Of a DNA stretch of 12,108 bases, positions 1 to 6,566 are shown piece after piece (the first letter of the stretch is position 1; every line of letters begins with the position of its first letter). Position numbers and translations under genes: made by a program. Source of the stretch: Deltaproteobacteria bacterium. GTDB lineage: Bacteria > Myxococcota_A > Polyangia > JAAYKL01. The DNA lies in the NCBI GenBank assembly GCA_011389755.1, contig JAABTR010000004.1, positions 1 to 12,108 of the forward strand. Reading direction: 5' to 3'. A model generated the notes under the pieces. The model ran no database searches. It was not told the origin of the DNA and was given only the letters and a program-made list of their open reading frames with translations.

Positions 1-1186
1 CGTCTCCCAGCGCCTCGACACCGGCCTTTCCGGGCAAGCGCACCGATTGATTCTCCGCGACCTCCACGGCGCCATGCACGCTGCGGCGCGACGCCACCTC
101 GACCAGCCCCTCGATGACGCCGACCCGGGTGGTCCCGTCGGGCAGCGCCTCCACGGTAAAAGTGGTTCCCTTGACACGCACGACGCTCGAGGGAGTGGTC
201 ACGTGCATCGTCTGACCGACCGTGCCGTCAAACTCCACCGCGATCCGGCCCGATTCGAGATGCATCTCGAGAAAGGTGCTCGAGACCTCGGTGAGCTTCC
301 ACCGGGACTCGCCCAGCAGCGCCACGCGAGCTCTGTCGTTTAAGCGAAAGCTGAACTGACCGAAGGCATCGGATGAAATCTCGGTGCCTTTGCGCATCTG
401 AACGCTGCTTTTTTTGCCTGCGGGCTCCCCGTCTACCAGGACCTTACCCTCCACCCGATCGATGAGCATATCGCCGGTCTTGAAAGGCGACGGCTTGCCG
501 AAAGCGGCTTCACTCTCGGAAAACTCCATATCCACCGGCCCCTCGCCCAGGGCGGCGATGGAAGAGGGCCTCGGGAGGTCGAGCGACTCAGAAGCGCGGT
601 CCGGGCTCGTCACCATGACGACCGCGATGACCACCGCCGCCACAGCGCCGGCCCATACCAATGTCGGCCTCAGGTCCCAAGGCAAGGACCAGCTTCGTTT
701 TTTTGAGTTGCGCTTCGCGATCTCATGCACAGCCGGAACCAGCTTGCTGTAGATGAGGCCCTGTCTCTCCTCTGACAGCTTGGGAACGCGAAGCACCTCG
801 GTCTCCATGCTCTCGAGCTGATCGGCGAGCAGCGAACAGTCGAAGCATGTGCCCAGATGGGCTGAGAGCTTGGCCCTTGAGGCGCCCTCGACGATCTCCT
901 TCGACGCCAACAGATCCTGCGCTTGATTGCAGTTCAGCTGGGCCGGCGCCGTCAGCTTCTCGACCGCCGGCTCGAGCTTGGCAAAAATGGCGTTGCGACG
1001 CTCTTCGCCCAGCTCCTCGACGTGGATGCCTGGGTTTTCGATGCGCTCCATGCCTTCGGCCAAAAAGCAACACTCTTCACATCGCCGCAGATGAACGTCC
1101 AGTCGCGTTCGCTCGACGGCATCGAGGTGGTCTCGCCGCAACAGGGCGCGCCGACTTTGACGGCAGTTTATGTTGACGCTGCTCAT
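1..1186 (-). CDS. FecR-domain anti-sigma factor with duplicated zinc-finger module (3' end beyond the window)
   Basis: This frame is open without a stop from the ATG at 1186 to the left edge, giving 395 codons. Layout of the product: a cytoplasmic Cys/His region (residues 1-160), a basic stretch (158-164), one transmembrane helix (about 175-192) and an extracytoplasmic FecR domain (about 230-390) that includes VRVKGTTFTV. The cytoplasmic part holds two zinc-finger-like modules, C8-H32-C36-C39 and C86-H110-C114-C117, with identical spacing. Each is followed by a similar helix (EERRNAIFAKLEPAVEKL and EERQGLIYSKLVPAVHEI). In the ZAS/FecR families such proteins hold an ECF sigma factor at the membrane and release it on a periplasmic signal. 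The gene follows the ECF sigma gene with a one-base TGATG overlap, so the two are translationally coupled and almost surely partners. The cognate-partner role is inferred from position; the domains are seen directly. The end of the protein is not visible. Confidence 0.9.
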   Translation of the reverse strand, partial: MSSVNINCRQSRRALLRRDHLDAVERTRLDVHLRRCEECCFLAEGMERIENPGIHVEELGEERRNAIFAKLEPAVEKLTAPAQLNCNQAQDLLASKEIVEGASRAKLSAHLGTCFDCSLLADQLESMETEVLRVPKLSEERQGLIYSKLVPAVHEIAKRNSKKRSWSLPWDLRPTLVWAGAVAAVVIAVVMVTSPDRASESLDLPRPSSIAALGEGPVDMEFSESEAAFGKPSPFKTGDMLIDRVEGKVLVDGEPAGKKSSVQMRKGTEISSDAFGQFSFRLNDRARVALLGESRWKLTEVSSTFLEMHLESGRIAVEFDGTVGQTMHVTTPSSVVRVKGTTFTVEALPDGTTRVGVIEGLVEVASRRSVHGAVEVAENQSVRLPGKAGVEALGD

Positions 1187-1854
1187 CACTTTTTCTTTCG
1201 GTTCGCGAGCGCTCTCATGATCTCTCTCCTGGCCGACTGCAACCGTGAGCCTATAGTCGACACCGAAGAGTCCAGAAGCGTCGCGATCTCCTCCAGCGAG
1301 TACCCCTCGTAGGTGTACAGGATGAAGGTTTCGCGTTTCTTAACCGAGACCGTATCCAATATCTCGTAAACCTCTTGTCCCGCGGCGACTGTTTTCTCAG
1401 GTGTCGACTCGGGCAACGACTCTTTTACCATCTGCACATCGACAGCCGCGCTCGAAAGACGCCTGTGGCGGGACTTCGCACGAATCTCCTGCCGAACCAC
1501 ATTGACGGTAATCCTAAAAAGCCACGTTGAAAAAGCGGACTGACCCCGAAACCTGTCGACGGAGTTGAACACATTTAAAAAAACCAGCTGCACGAGATCA
1601 TCCACATCGGGACCCGGACCGATAAGCAAGCTCACATGTCTAAAAACTCCGCCGACATACTCGTCGTAGAGTTGGCGAAAAGCCGACGCGTCTCCTTGCT
1701 GGCAGCGCTCGACGAGGGCCCAGGCTCGATCTGCCTTGGTCATCTTCTTGGGCTTTAGGCCTATCCTCTCAAGTACACCGACGTGCATTCTTTCCTCGCA
1801 AGTGTTTTTTTTCCTATGCGACATCGCCCTCTTCCTCTTTTTAGTCGTCGGCAC
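1186..1854 (-). CDS. RNA polymerase sigma factor, ECF (sigma-70 family)
   Basis: The product is an ECF sigma factor that would direct RNA polymerase to a specific regulon. Region 2 spans about residues 45-120 of the longest form: a QQGDASAFRQLYDEYV helix, then DVDDLVQLVFLNVF and the STWLFRITVN segment typical of ECF region 2.2-2.4. After a short linker, region 4 (about 168-217) has a helix-turn-helix, YSLEEIATLLDSSVSTIGSRL. Region 3 is absent, as in ECF factors. The start is uncertain. The outermost start is a GTG at 1854, and ATGs at 1824 and 1788 each have a purine-rich site just upstream. The one at 1788 (GAGGAAAGA before ATG) is the best spaced and would remove a lysine/arginine-rich tail unusual for this family. 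The stop overlaps the ATG of the FecR-type anti-sigma gene by one base. The exported protein at 1899-3044 lies 44 nt upstream on the same strand, so the three may be co-transcribed. The target promoters are unknown. Confidence 0.93.
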   Translation of the reverse strand: MPTTKKRKRAMSHRKKNTCEERMHVGVLERIGLKPKKMTKADRAWALVERCQQGDASAFRQLYDEYVGGVFRHVSLLIGPGPDVDDLVQLVFLNVFNSVDRFRGQSAFSTWLFRITVNVVRQEIRAKSRHRRLSSAAVDVQMVKESLPESTPEKTVAAGQEVYEILDTVSVKKRETFILYTYEGYSLEEIATLLDSSVSTIGSRLQSARREIMRALANRKKK

Positions 1855-1898
1855 GGTGTGAGATTACGAACTCAGATTTCTTTTTTTACATTTTTTTT
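1855..1898 (-). other. A-tract-rich gap upstream of the sigma gene
   Basis: On the minus strand, the gap between the stop of the exported-protein gene and the sigma gene holds an A9 tract (1891-1899, which includes one base of the stop codon) and an A7 tract (1881-1887). Such phased A-tracts can act as an UP-like element for RNA polymerase, but I cannot point to a convincing -35/-10 pair. No T-rich terminator hairpin precedes it, so read-through from the upstream gene is possible. Confidence 0.3.
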
Positions 1899-3044
1899 TC
1901 AGTCGAGACGGTAAACCAGGTCGATTCCCGCGAGCGGCATCCCCCAGCCCTGGCGATAGACGTTACTCCCGTGATTTTGCAGCTCATCTCGAATGAGGGG
2001 AAAGGCCCCGGCGATGTGGGCGCCCATCCACAAAGGCCCACGGATTTCAAAGATCACCTCGACCCTCGCCAGGAGCCAAGGAGCAAAAACGATCATCTTC
2101 GAGTCGCTGACATCTCCCACGAGGTCATAGGTGGTCAGTCCCGCCGACATTCCACCAAAGAGCACGATCTGGGCGGCCTCAAGAGGCGAGAACGCCGCGC
2201 CAAACAGCACCTCAATGGGCACATAACTTGTCGTTATATCTATATTTTTTTTCTCAACCCGCCCGAGGCCGAGCCAGCCTCCGCCGATGACGGCGCGAAA
2301 CCGGCTGCCCAGATCCACGCGCACCGAGAGCCGCGGACCGAACACGGCATCCGACGACGCGGTCAGATAGGACGCCGCCGCGCCCAGGGAGATCCCGCTC
2401 AGGCGCATCCCGTCGCGAGGGTCCTCAGACGCTTCGCCGGCCTGCGTATCCGGGCGGTCCGCGCCGCCCACCACCGGGGGCTCAATGATGGCGAGCCCCG
2501 CTCCGATAGCGGGAGAGTCTTTGAAAACATCCAGGTAGGGCGCCAGCGCGTCCTCGAGCATCAACGCCACGGTCCAGGCGGTGGCGGCGGGATCCGGGCC
2601 CTTTTCGACCTCGCGGACCATGTCATCTTCGACGGGCGAACCGAGGTAGTCGAGGGCGACTAAGATTTTGTTTTCCGAGAGATCCTGGAGATGAACGACG
2701 AACCACTGCCTCGGGTCCGAAGAGTCTCTGCACAAAGCCGCCGCCTCGCCCCTGGGCCGAGCAATGCGTTGCTTCTCCCCGTCCCGCACCTCTGCCATGA
2801 CCATCACGCCCTGTCTGCCGAGCCGAATCGCCAGGGTGTCTACGAGCGACGCGGCCTCTTCCTCGAGCGCACCGCCCACGAGGCTGCGATCGGTCTGCAC
2901 GACGAGACACCCCGAGCACGCGCAAATCTTCTCGGCCCACGCCGGCTGGGCGGCCGCGTCGGCCCCTGGCTTGACCAAGACGGCCATGCCGGCCAGCGCG
3001 GCGACAAGGATCTGCGGGCGCAGGATTGTTCGCAGGACTTTCAT
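1899..3044 (-). CDS. Exported protein with N-terminal soluble domain and probable C-terminal outer-membrane beta-barrel
   Basis: The chosen ATG at 3044 gives 381 residues that start with a clear signal peptide: basic MKVLRTILRPQ, a hydrophobic core LVAALAGMAVLV, and an alanine-rich cleavage region ending near residue 32. The frame stays open upstream to 3224, but that extension has no signal-sequence character and lies antisense to the SDR gene, so it is rejected. The mature protein begins with a Cys cluster (CACSGC, residues 41-46) and a mixed alpha/beta domain up to about 185. A low-complexity linker follows (about 195-220). The rest, about 160 residues, has alternating short amphipathic strands with glycine turns and ends in IDLVYRLD, as in small outer-membrane barrels. 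I do not recognise the family. It lies directly upstream of the ECF sigma/FecR pair on the same strand, so it may be a sensor or a target of that system (inference). Confidence 0.75.
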   Translation of the reverse strand: MKVLRTILRPQILVAALAGMAVLVKPGADAAAQPAWAEKICACSGCLVVQTDRSLVGGALEEEAASLVDTLAIRLGRQGVMVMAEVRDGEKQRIARPRGEAAALCRDSSDPRQWFVVHLQDLSENKILVALDYLGSPVEDDMVREVEKGPDPAATAWTVALMLEDALAPYLDVFKDSPAIGAGLAIIEPPVVGGADRPDTQAGEASEDPRDGMRLSGISLGAAASYLTASSDAVFGPRLSVRVDLGSRFRAVIGGGWLGLGRVEKKNIDITTSYVPIEVLFGAAFSPLEAAQIVLFGGMSAGLTTYDLVGDVSDSKMIVFAPWLLARVEVIFEIRGPLWMGAHIAGAFPLIRDELQNHGSNVYRQGWGMPLAGIDLVYRLD

Positions 3045-3092
3045 GCTCACATATTGTAGCTTTAATCGACAATCGATCACGTAGGAGGCGAC
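3045..3092. promoter_or_regulatory. Divergent intergenic spacer, candidate promoters
   Basis: These 48 bases must hold the start signals for both the leftward envelope/sigma genes and the rightward SDR-mpl operon. Leftward, TACAAT (complement of 3053-3058) looks like a -10 box; it would place the transcript start almost on the ATG at 3044. Rightward, TTTAAT (3061-3066) is a possible -10 with a poor -35. The only strong element is the ribosome binding site AGGAGG (3083-3088), four bases before the GTG at 3093. No clear operator is visible. Confidence 0.3.
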
Positions 3093-3860
3093 GTGTCCGC
3101 GGTTTTTAAAGAAAACAAACGCGATCGCGGCGAGGTAGCGGTGGTCACCGGAGGCGCGGTCCGCCTCGGGCGCGCCATCTGTATCGCGCTGTCCGAGGCC
3201 GGGTTTCGCGTGGCGATCCACCACAACTCCTCGGCCAGGCAGGCCGAAGAGCTAGCACAGGCGCTCGCTTCGGCCGGCGCGGACGCCCGGGTGTTCCAAA
3301 AAGATCTACTCATGCCCGATGCTTGCGGGGAGCTGCTCGAGGAGATCCTCTCGACCTGGGGGCGGCTGGACTTTTTCGTGAACAACGCCGCTTTGTTCTA
3401 TCCCGACGACGCCGAGCCCGAGCGCCTCGCAGCCATGAGGCGACTGAACGAGCAGGTCCCAAAGCGCTTCGGCGCCGCGGCGCGCGACCGGCTGCTCGAG
3501 ACCCGAGGATGCCTGGTCAACATCGCCGACGTGCTCGCGCTGACCGCCACGACCAAGCACAAGATCTACGCGGCGTCCAAAAAAGAGCTCCTCGACTGGA
3601 CGATCCGCTTCGCCGAAGAGACCGCGCCCCAAGGCATCAGGGTCAACGCCGTGGCCCCGGGCCTGATCTTGCCGAGCGCCAAAGACGCGCGCGCCGTCGC
3701 CGCCCTCGTGGACAAGGTCCCCATGAAGCGGCTCGGCAGTCCGGCCGACGTCGCGAGCGCGGTCGCGTTCTTGTCCACGGCCGACTACGTGACGGGTCAG
3801 ATCCTGTTTGTGGACGGCGGGCGTCATTTGAGCCCCGCCGGGCGGGAGGTTCCCGTGTGA
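3093..3860 (+). CDS. FolM/pteridine-reductase-like short-chain dehydrogenase
   Basis: This 255-residue SDR oxidoreductase has a Rossmann fold. The NADP(H)-binding turn is TGGAVRLG (19-26), with Arg in the TGxxxRxG form typical of pteridine reductases. NNAA is at 97-100, and the active site has Y159 and K163 in YAASK. The usual catalytic Ser is replaced by Asp146 in VNIADV, as in PTR1 and E. coli FolM (dihydromonapterin reductase). The C-terminal VTGQILFVDGGRHL also closely resembles FolM. The likely role is NADPH-dependent reduction of a dihydropteridine (dihydrofolate or dihydromonapterin) in the cytoplasm; the exact substrate is inferred. The start is GTG with AGGAGG four bases upstream. 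It is the first gene of a four-gene plus-strand operon, and its stop overlaps the next GTG by 4 nt (GTGTGA). It could instead be another SDR acting on an unknown carbonyl. Confidence 0.85.
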   Translation: MSAVFKENKRDRGEVAVVTGGAVRLGRAICIALSEAGFRVAIHHNSSARQAEELAQALASAGADARVFQKDLLMPDACGELLEEILSTWGRLDFFVNNAALFYPDDAEPERLAAMRRLNEQVPKRFGAAARDRLLETRGCLVNIADVLALTATTKHKIYAASKKELLDWTIRFAEETAPQGIRVNAVAPGLILPSAKDARAVAALVDKVPMKRLGSPADVASAVAFLSTADYVTGQILFVDGGRHLSPAGREVPV

Positions 3861-5125
3861 TCTCGACATGGAGCCGCTGTGGTGCTACCTCCCTCATCAT
3901 GCTGTATCTCGAGAGCTTCTTGCATCGCGTGAGCTTCGCAGAGATCGTTTCGCGGTGGATCGTCAACCAGCCAAACGCGCAGGATGTCTTCGCTTTAAAA
4001 AAAATAGTCAATTTCAACTCCTACATCTCGCGAATTTGGGTGGATCGGCTCTTTCGAGACATCGTGATCGGGCTGCGGGGATCTGAGCCAGAGAGCCGGG
4101 CCGTGCAGTACAAGGCCGATCTCAAGGACATGGTCACCGCCCATCCCCACTTTCACAACAGCCGCATCGACGAGATGATCTCAAGGTACCACCGCTTTCC
4201 TGAAGATTATTATCGCGAGACCCCGGTGGACGGACGCCTCTACTACGAAGGGCAGATCGACGATCCCCAGTTTTTGGGTTCGACGCGCATCAAGCGCTAC
4301 CGCCGCATCGCGGAGAAGGGCAGCCGCCGGATCGTCGAGTTCATGTTCGACCGCATCAAGCAAAACGCCGAGGACCTGGCCGATGAGCGCGCCCGGTCCC
4401 AGGGCGTCTCACGGGCCGAGCTGCAGACTCCCTATTCCAAGATGGTCGAAGAGTTCGAGCACGCCGAACGCAGGCTCATCAAGAGTATAAAACAAGGCAC
4501 GATTCACGCCGAGTTCCCGATCCTGTCCATCCCCGACGTCGTGGGTGTCAAGATCATCGCCGAGCGCGATGAGCGCGCCCGCCTCGTCGAGATCGTCAAG
4601 AGCAGACCGGACTGCAAGCTCCTCGAAACCGAGGAACACACAGGCTTGTACAACGCGGTCAACCTGCGGCTTGCGTATCACATCCCTAAGGATAAGCTCC
4701 TGGAGCACCCCCCGAGCGGCCCCTACCTGGAGGTGCTCCAGTACCGCGGGTTCGACGTCGCCGAGGTCCGCAGGGAGTACGAGGAGTTCATCTCCACCTC
4801 AGAGGACCACGTCATCGTCGAGGTCATCGCCTCGGGGTTCGAGGATTTCCTCGAATCGGAGATCGGCCGCGCCATGCATGAGGAGCGGCTCATACGCCAG
4901 AGAGCCCAGACCGAATACAACGGCCACCTGTCAACCAACGTCCGGTACCTCATGAACTACATCCTCTCGATGTGCCGCGCCCCCGGCCCCGAGTCCCTCG
5001 AGGAGGTGCCGGTCAAGCTCTGGGTGCGCTATGTTCCCGATACGATCGAGGAATTCATCCGGGAGCTGTATATCTCCAACGGTTACTACTTCGACAACCT
5101 GGAGAACGGGCCGTTCGTCATTTAG
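3857..5125 (+). CDS. Conserved hypothetical protein, TIGR04552-like
   Basis: A soluble protein of 422 residues with no signal peptide. The reading frame extends upstream inside the SDR gene, but the GTG at 3857 is preferred: GGGAGG (3844-3849) lies seven bases upstream and the start overlaps the SDR stop by 4 nt. The next candidate is the ATG at 3899. From memory it resembles a conserved family of myxobacteria-type genomes (TIGR04552) of unknown function; this is unverified. The sequence is charged and helical, with conserved-looking segments rich in Tyr and Arg (for example HRFPEDYYRETPVDGRLYYE). Residues about 190-275 recall a RelA/SpoT-like synthetase: helix, DVVGVKII (D227), then an acidic ETEEHTGLYNAVNLRL (E257 on). 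The canonical basic RxKS motif is not clear, so nucleotide transfer is only a hypothesis. It sits between the SDR and mpl, 19 nt before the latter, so co-expression is near certain. Confidence 0.8.
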   Translation: MISTWSRCGATSLIMLYLESFLHRVSFAEIVSRWIVNQPNAQDVFALKKIVNFNSYISRIWVDRLFRDIVIGLRGSEPESRAVQYKADLKDMVTAHPHFHNSRIDEMISRYHRFPEDYYRETPVDGRLYYEGQIDDPQFLGSTRIKRYRRIAEKGSRRIVEFMFDRIKQNAEDLADERARSQGVSRAELQTPYSKMVEEFEHAERRLIKSIKQGTIHAEFPILSIPDVVGVKIIAERDERARLVEIVKSRPDCKLLETEEHTGLYNAVNLRLAYHIPKDKLLEHPPSGPYLEVLQYRGFDVAEVRREYEEFISTSEDHVIVEVIASGFEDFLESEIGRAMHEERLIRQRAQTEYNGHLSTNVRYLMNYILSMCRAPGPESLEEVPVKLWVRYVPDTIEEFIRELYISNGYYFDNLENGPFVI

Positions 5126-5143
5126 AAAAAAGAGAGCTTTTTT
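5126..5143 (+). repeat. Small AT hairpin over the mpl ribosome binding region
   Basis: AAAAAAG (5126-5132) and CTTTTTT (5137-5143) are perfectly complementary around a four-base AGAG loop. The hairpin fills the gap between two genes, and its loop carries the only purine-rich stretch available as a ribosome binding site for the ATG at 5145. The stem is weak (six A-T pairs and one G-C pair). It is too AT-rich and poorly stacked to be a convincing terminator, and the operon appears to continue through it. Confidence 0.35.
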
Positions 5144-5144
5144 C

Positions 5145-6566
5145 ATGGGAAATATCCTCATCAAGCCGCCTCAGACCGTCCACCTCATCGGGATCTGTGG
5201 GACCGGCATGGGAGCTCTGGCCGGACTTCTCGTTCAAGCGGGGTACCGGGTCACCGGATCCGACTCAGCGGTCTACCCCCCCATGAGCGACGTGCTCTCC
5301 GAGCTCAAAGTGGAGGTCGCGACGGGCTATCGAAGGGAAAACCTGGCCCACAGGCCCGATCTCGTGGTGATCGGCAACGTCTGCCGGCCAGGCCACCCCG
5401 AAGCTGTCGCGGCAAAGGAGATGGGCCTCGAGACCGCTTCGATGCCGCGGGTCCTGCACGATCTCTTTCTCGCGGATCGCCACTCGGTGGTCATCGCCGG
5501 GACCCACGGCAAGACCACCACGAGCGCTCTGACCGCGTTTCTTTTGGACGCAGCGCAGCTATCACCGTCGTTCCTGATCGGCGGCGCGGTCACAGACTTC
5601 GGCGCCGGATTCCGCCTGGCCAAAGGCCCGGCGTTCGTGGTCGAAGGCGACGAATACGACAGCGCGTTTTTTGAAAAGCGCGCGAAGTTTCTCTCCTACG
5701 CGCCTCGATCGGCCGTCATCACCAGCGTGGAGCACGACCACGTGGACATCTATCCCTCCTTCGAGGGCTACAAGGCCGCCTTCGAAGCCTTCGCCGAGCT
5801 CGTCGCGGCCCCCGGTCCCCTCGCGGTCTATGCGGGAGATCCCGAAGCGATGCGCGCGGCGCGAAGGGCCCGGGTCGAGGTGGTCCCCTACGCCACCGAC
5901 GCCGACCGAGGGTTCGACCGCGCCGCGTACCGCGCGCGACTGCGCCCTGGCACCTCGCTCTTCGAGCTGGAGATCGAAGGAACCTCTCGGGGTCTTTTTG
6001 AATCTCCCCTGGGCGGGAGACACAACATCCGCAACGCCCTGGCGGCGCTGGTGATGGCGCACAGAGGGTGCAAAGCCCCCCTTGAGGTTTTGCGGCAGGC
6101 CCTGCCCCGATTCCAAGGCATCAAGAGAAGGCAGGAGCTCCTCGGGAAGCCGCGGGGCATCGCCGTCTACGACGATTTCGCCCATCACCCCACGGCCGTG
6201 GCCGAGACCATCGCGGCGCTGGCGCCCAAGCACCCGCCGGGACGGCTGCTCGTGGCGTTCGAGCCCCGCTCCGCCACCGCCTGCCGCAGACAGCACCAGC
6301 AGGCCTACACACGGGCATTCGACGGCGCCGGCCGCGTCATCATCGCTCCGCTGGGGCGCTCCCTGCCCCCGGATGAGAGCCTGGACACCCAAATGGTCGC
6401 CCACGCCCTCCGAGATCGCGGGGTCGACGCCTTCGCCGCGCAGTCCCTAGACGACGTGCTGGACGACATCGCGTCCTGGGCGCGCCCCGGTGACGGCGTC
6501 GCTCTCTTGTCCAACGGCTCCTTCGGCGGCCTGTACGCGCGGGTTTTGGAGGCTCTGCAATCATGA
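5145..6566 (+). CDS. mpl: UDP-N-acetylmuramate:L-alanyl-gamma-D-glutamyl-meso-diaminopimelate ligase
   Basis: Mpl ligates the recycled tripeptide L-Ala-gamma-D-Glu-meso-DAP to UDP-MurNAc with ATP in the cytoplasm, bypassing MurC, MurD and MurE. The 473-residue product has the three Mur-ligase domains. The N-terminal UDP-binding fold has GICGTGMGALA (16-26). The ATP P-loop GTHGKTTT is at 119-126. The Mpl hallmark GDEYDSAFFEKRAKF is at 168-182, followed by the HDHVDIYPSFEGY segment and GGRHNIRNALAA. In the C-terminal domain come FQGIKRRQE and DDFAHHPTA. Length is close to that of E. coli Mpl (about 457). The ATG at 5145 is the natural start for the N-terminal domain; the frame is open further upstream but overlaps the preceding gene. 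The stop overlaps the next ATG by 4 nt (ATGA). Its presence implies meso-DAP peptidoglycan and turnover recycling. The ribosome binding site is weak, so translation may depend on the upstream gene. Confidence 0.96.
   Translation: MGNILIKPPQTVHLIGICGTGMGALAGLLVQAGYRVTGSDSAVYPPMSDVLSELKVEVATGYRRENLAHRPDLVVIGNVCRPGHPEAVAAKEMGLETASMPRVLHDLFLADRHSVVIAGTHGKTTTSALTAFLLDAAQLSPSFLIGGAVTDFGAGFRLAKGPAFVVEGDEYDSAFFEKRAKFLSYAPRSAVITSVEHDHVDIYPSFEGYKAAFEAFAELVAAPGPLAVYAGDPEAMRAARRARVEVVPYATDADRGFDRAAYRARLRPGTSLFELEIEGTSRGLFESPLGGRHNIRNALAALVMAHRGCKAPLEVLRQALPRFQGIKRRQELLGKPRGIAVYDDFAHHPTAVAETIAALAPKHPPGRLLVAFEPRSATACRRQHQQAYTRAFDGAGRVIIAPLGRSLPPDESLDTQMVAHALRDRGVDAFAAQSLDDVLDDIASWARPGDGVALLSNGSFGGLYARVLEALQS

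Noticed and set aside
47..1312. Several plus-strand ORFs opposite the FecR and sigma genes.
   Set aside because: They are antisense shadows of strongly recognised minus-strand genes, with no domains of their own.
3045..3224. N-terminal extension of the exported-protein gene to a start at 3224.
   Set aside because: The extension lies antisense to the SDR gene and would bury a clear signal peptide starting at 3044.
3323..3856. Upstream extension of the TIGR04552-like frame.
   Set aside because: It runs inside the SDR gene and is arginine-rich as expected of an out-of-frame GC-rich shadow; the GTG at 3857 has a good ribosome binding site and a 4-nt stop overlap.
5126..5132. A AAA AAG-type slippery heptamer that could signal programmed -1 frameshifting.
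   Set aside because: It lies after the TAG stop of the upstream gene and before the mpl ATG, so no ribosome reading either gene would need to shift there.
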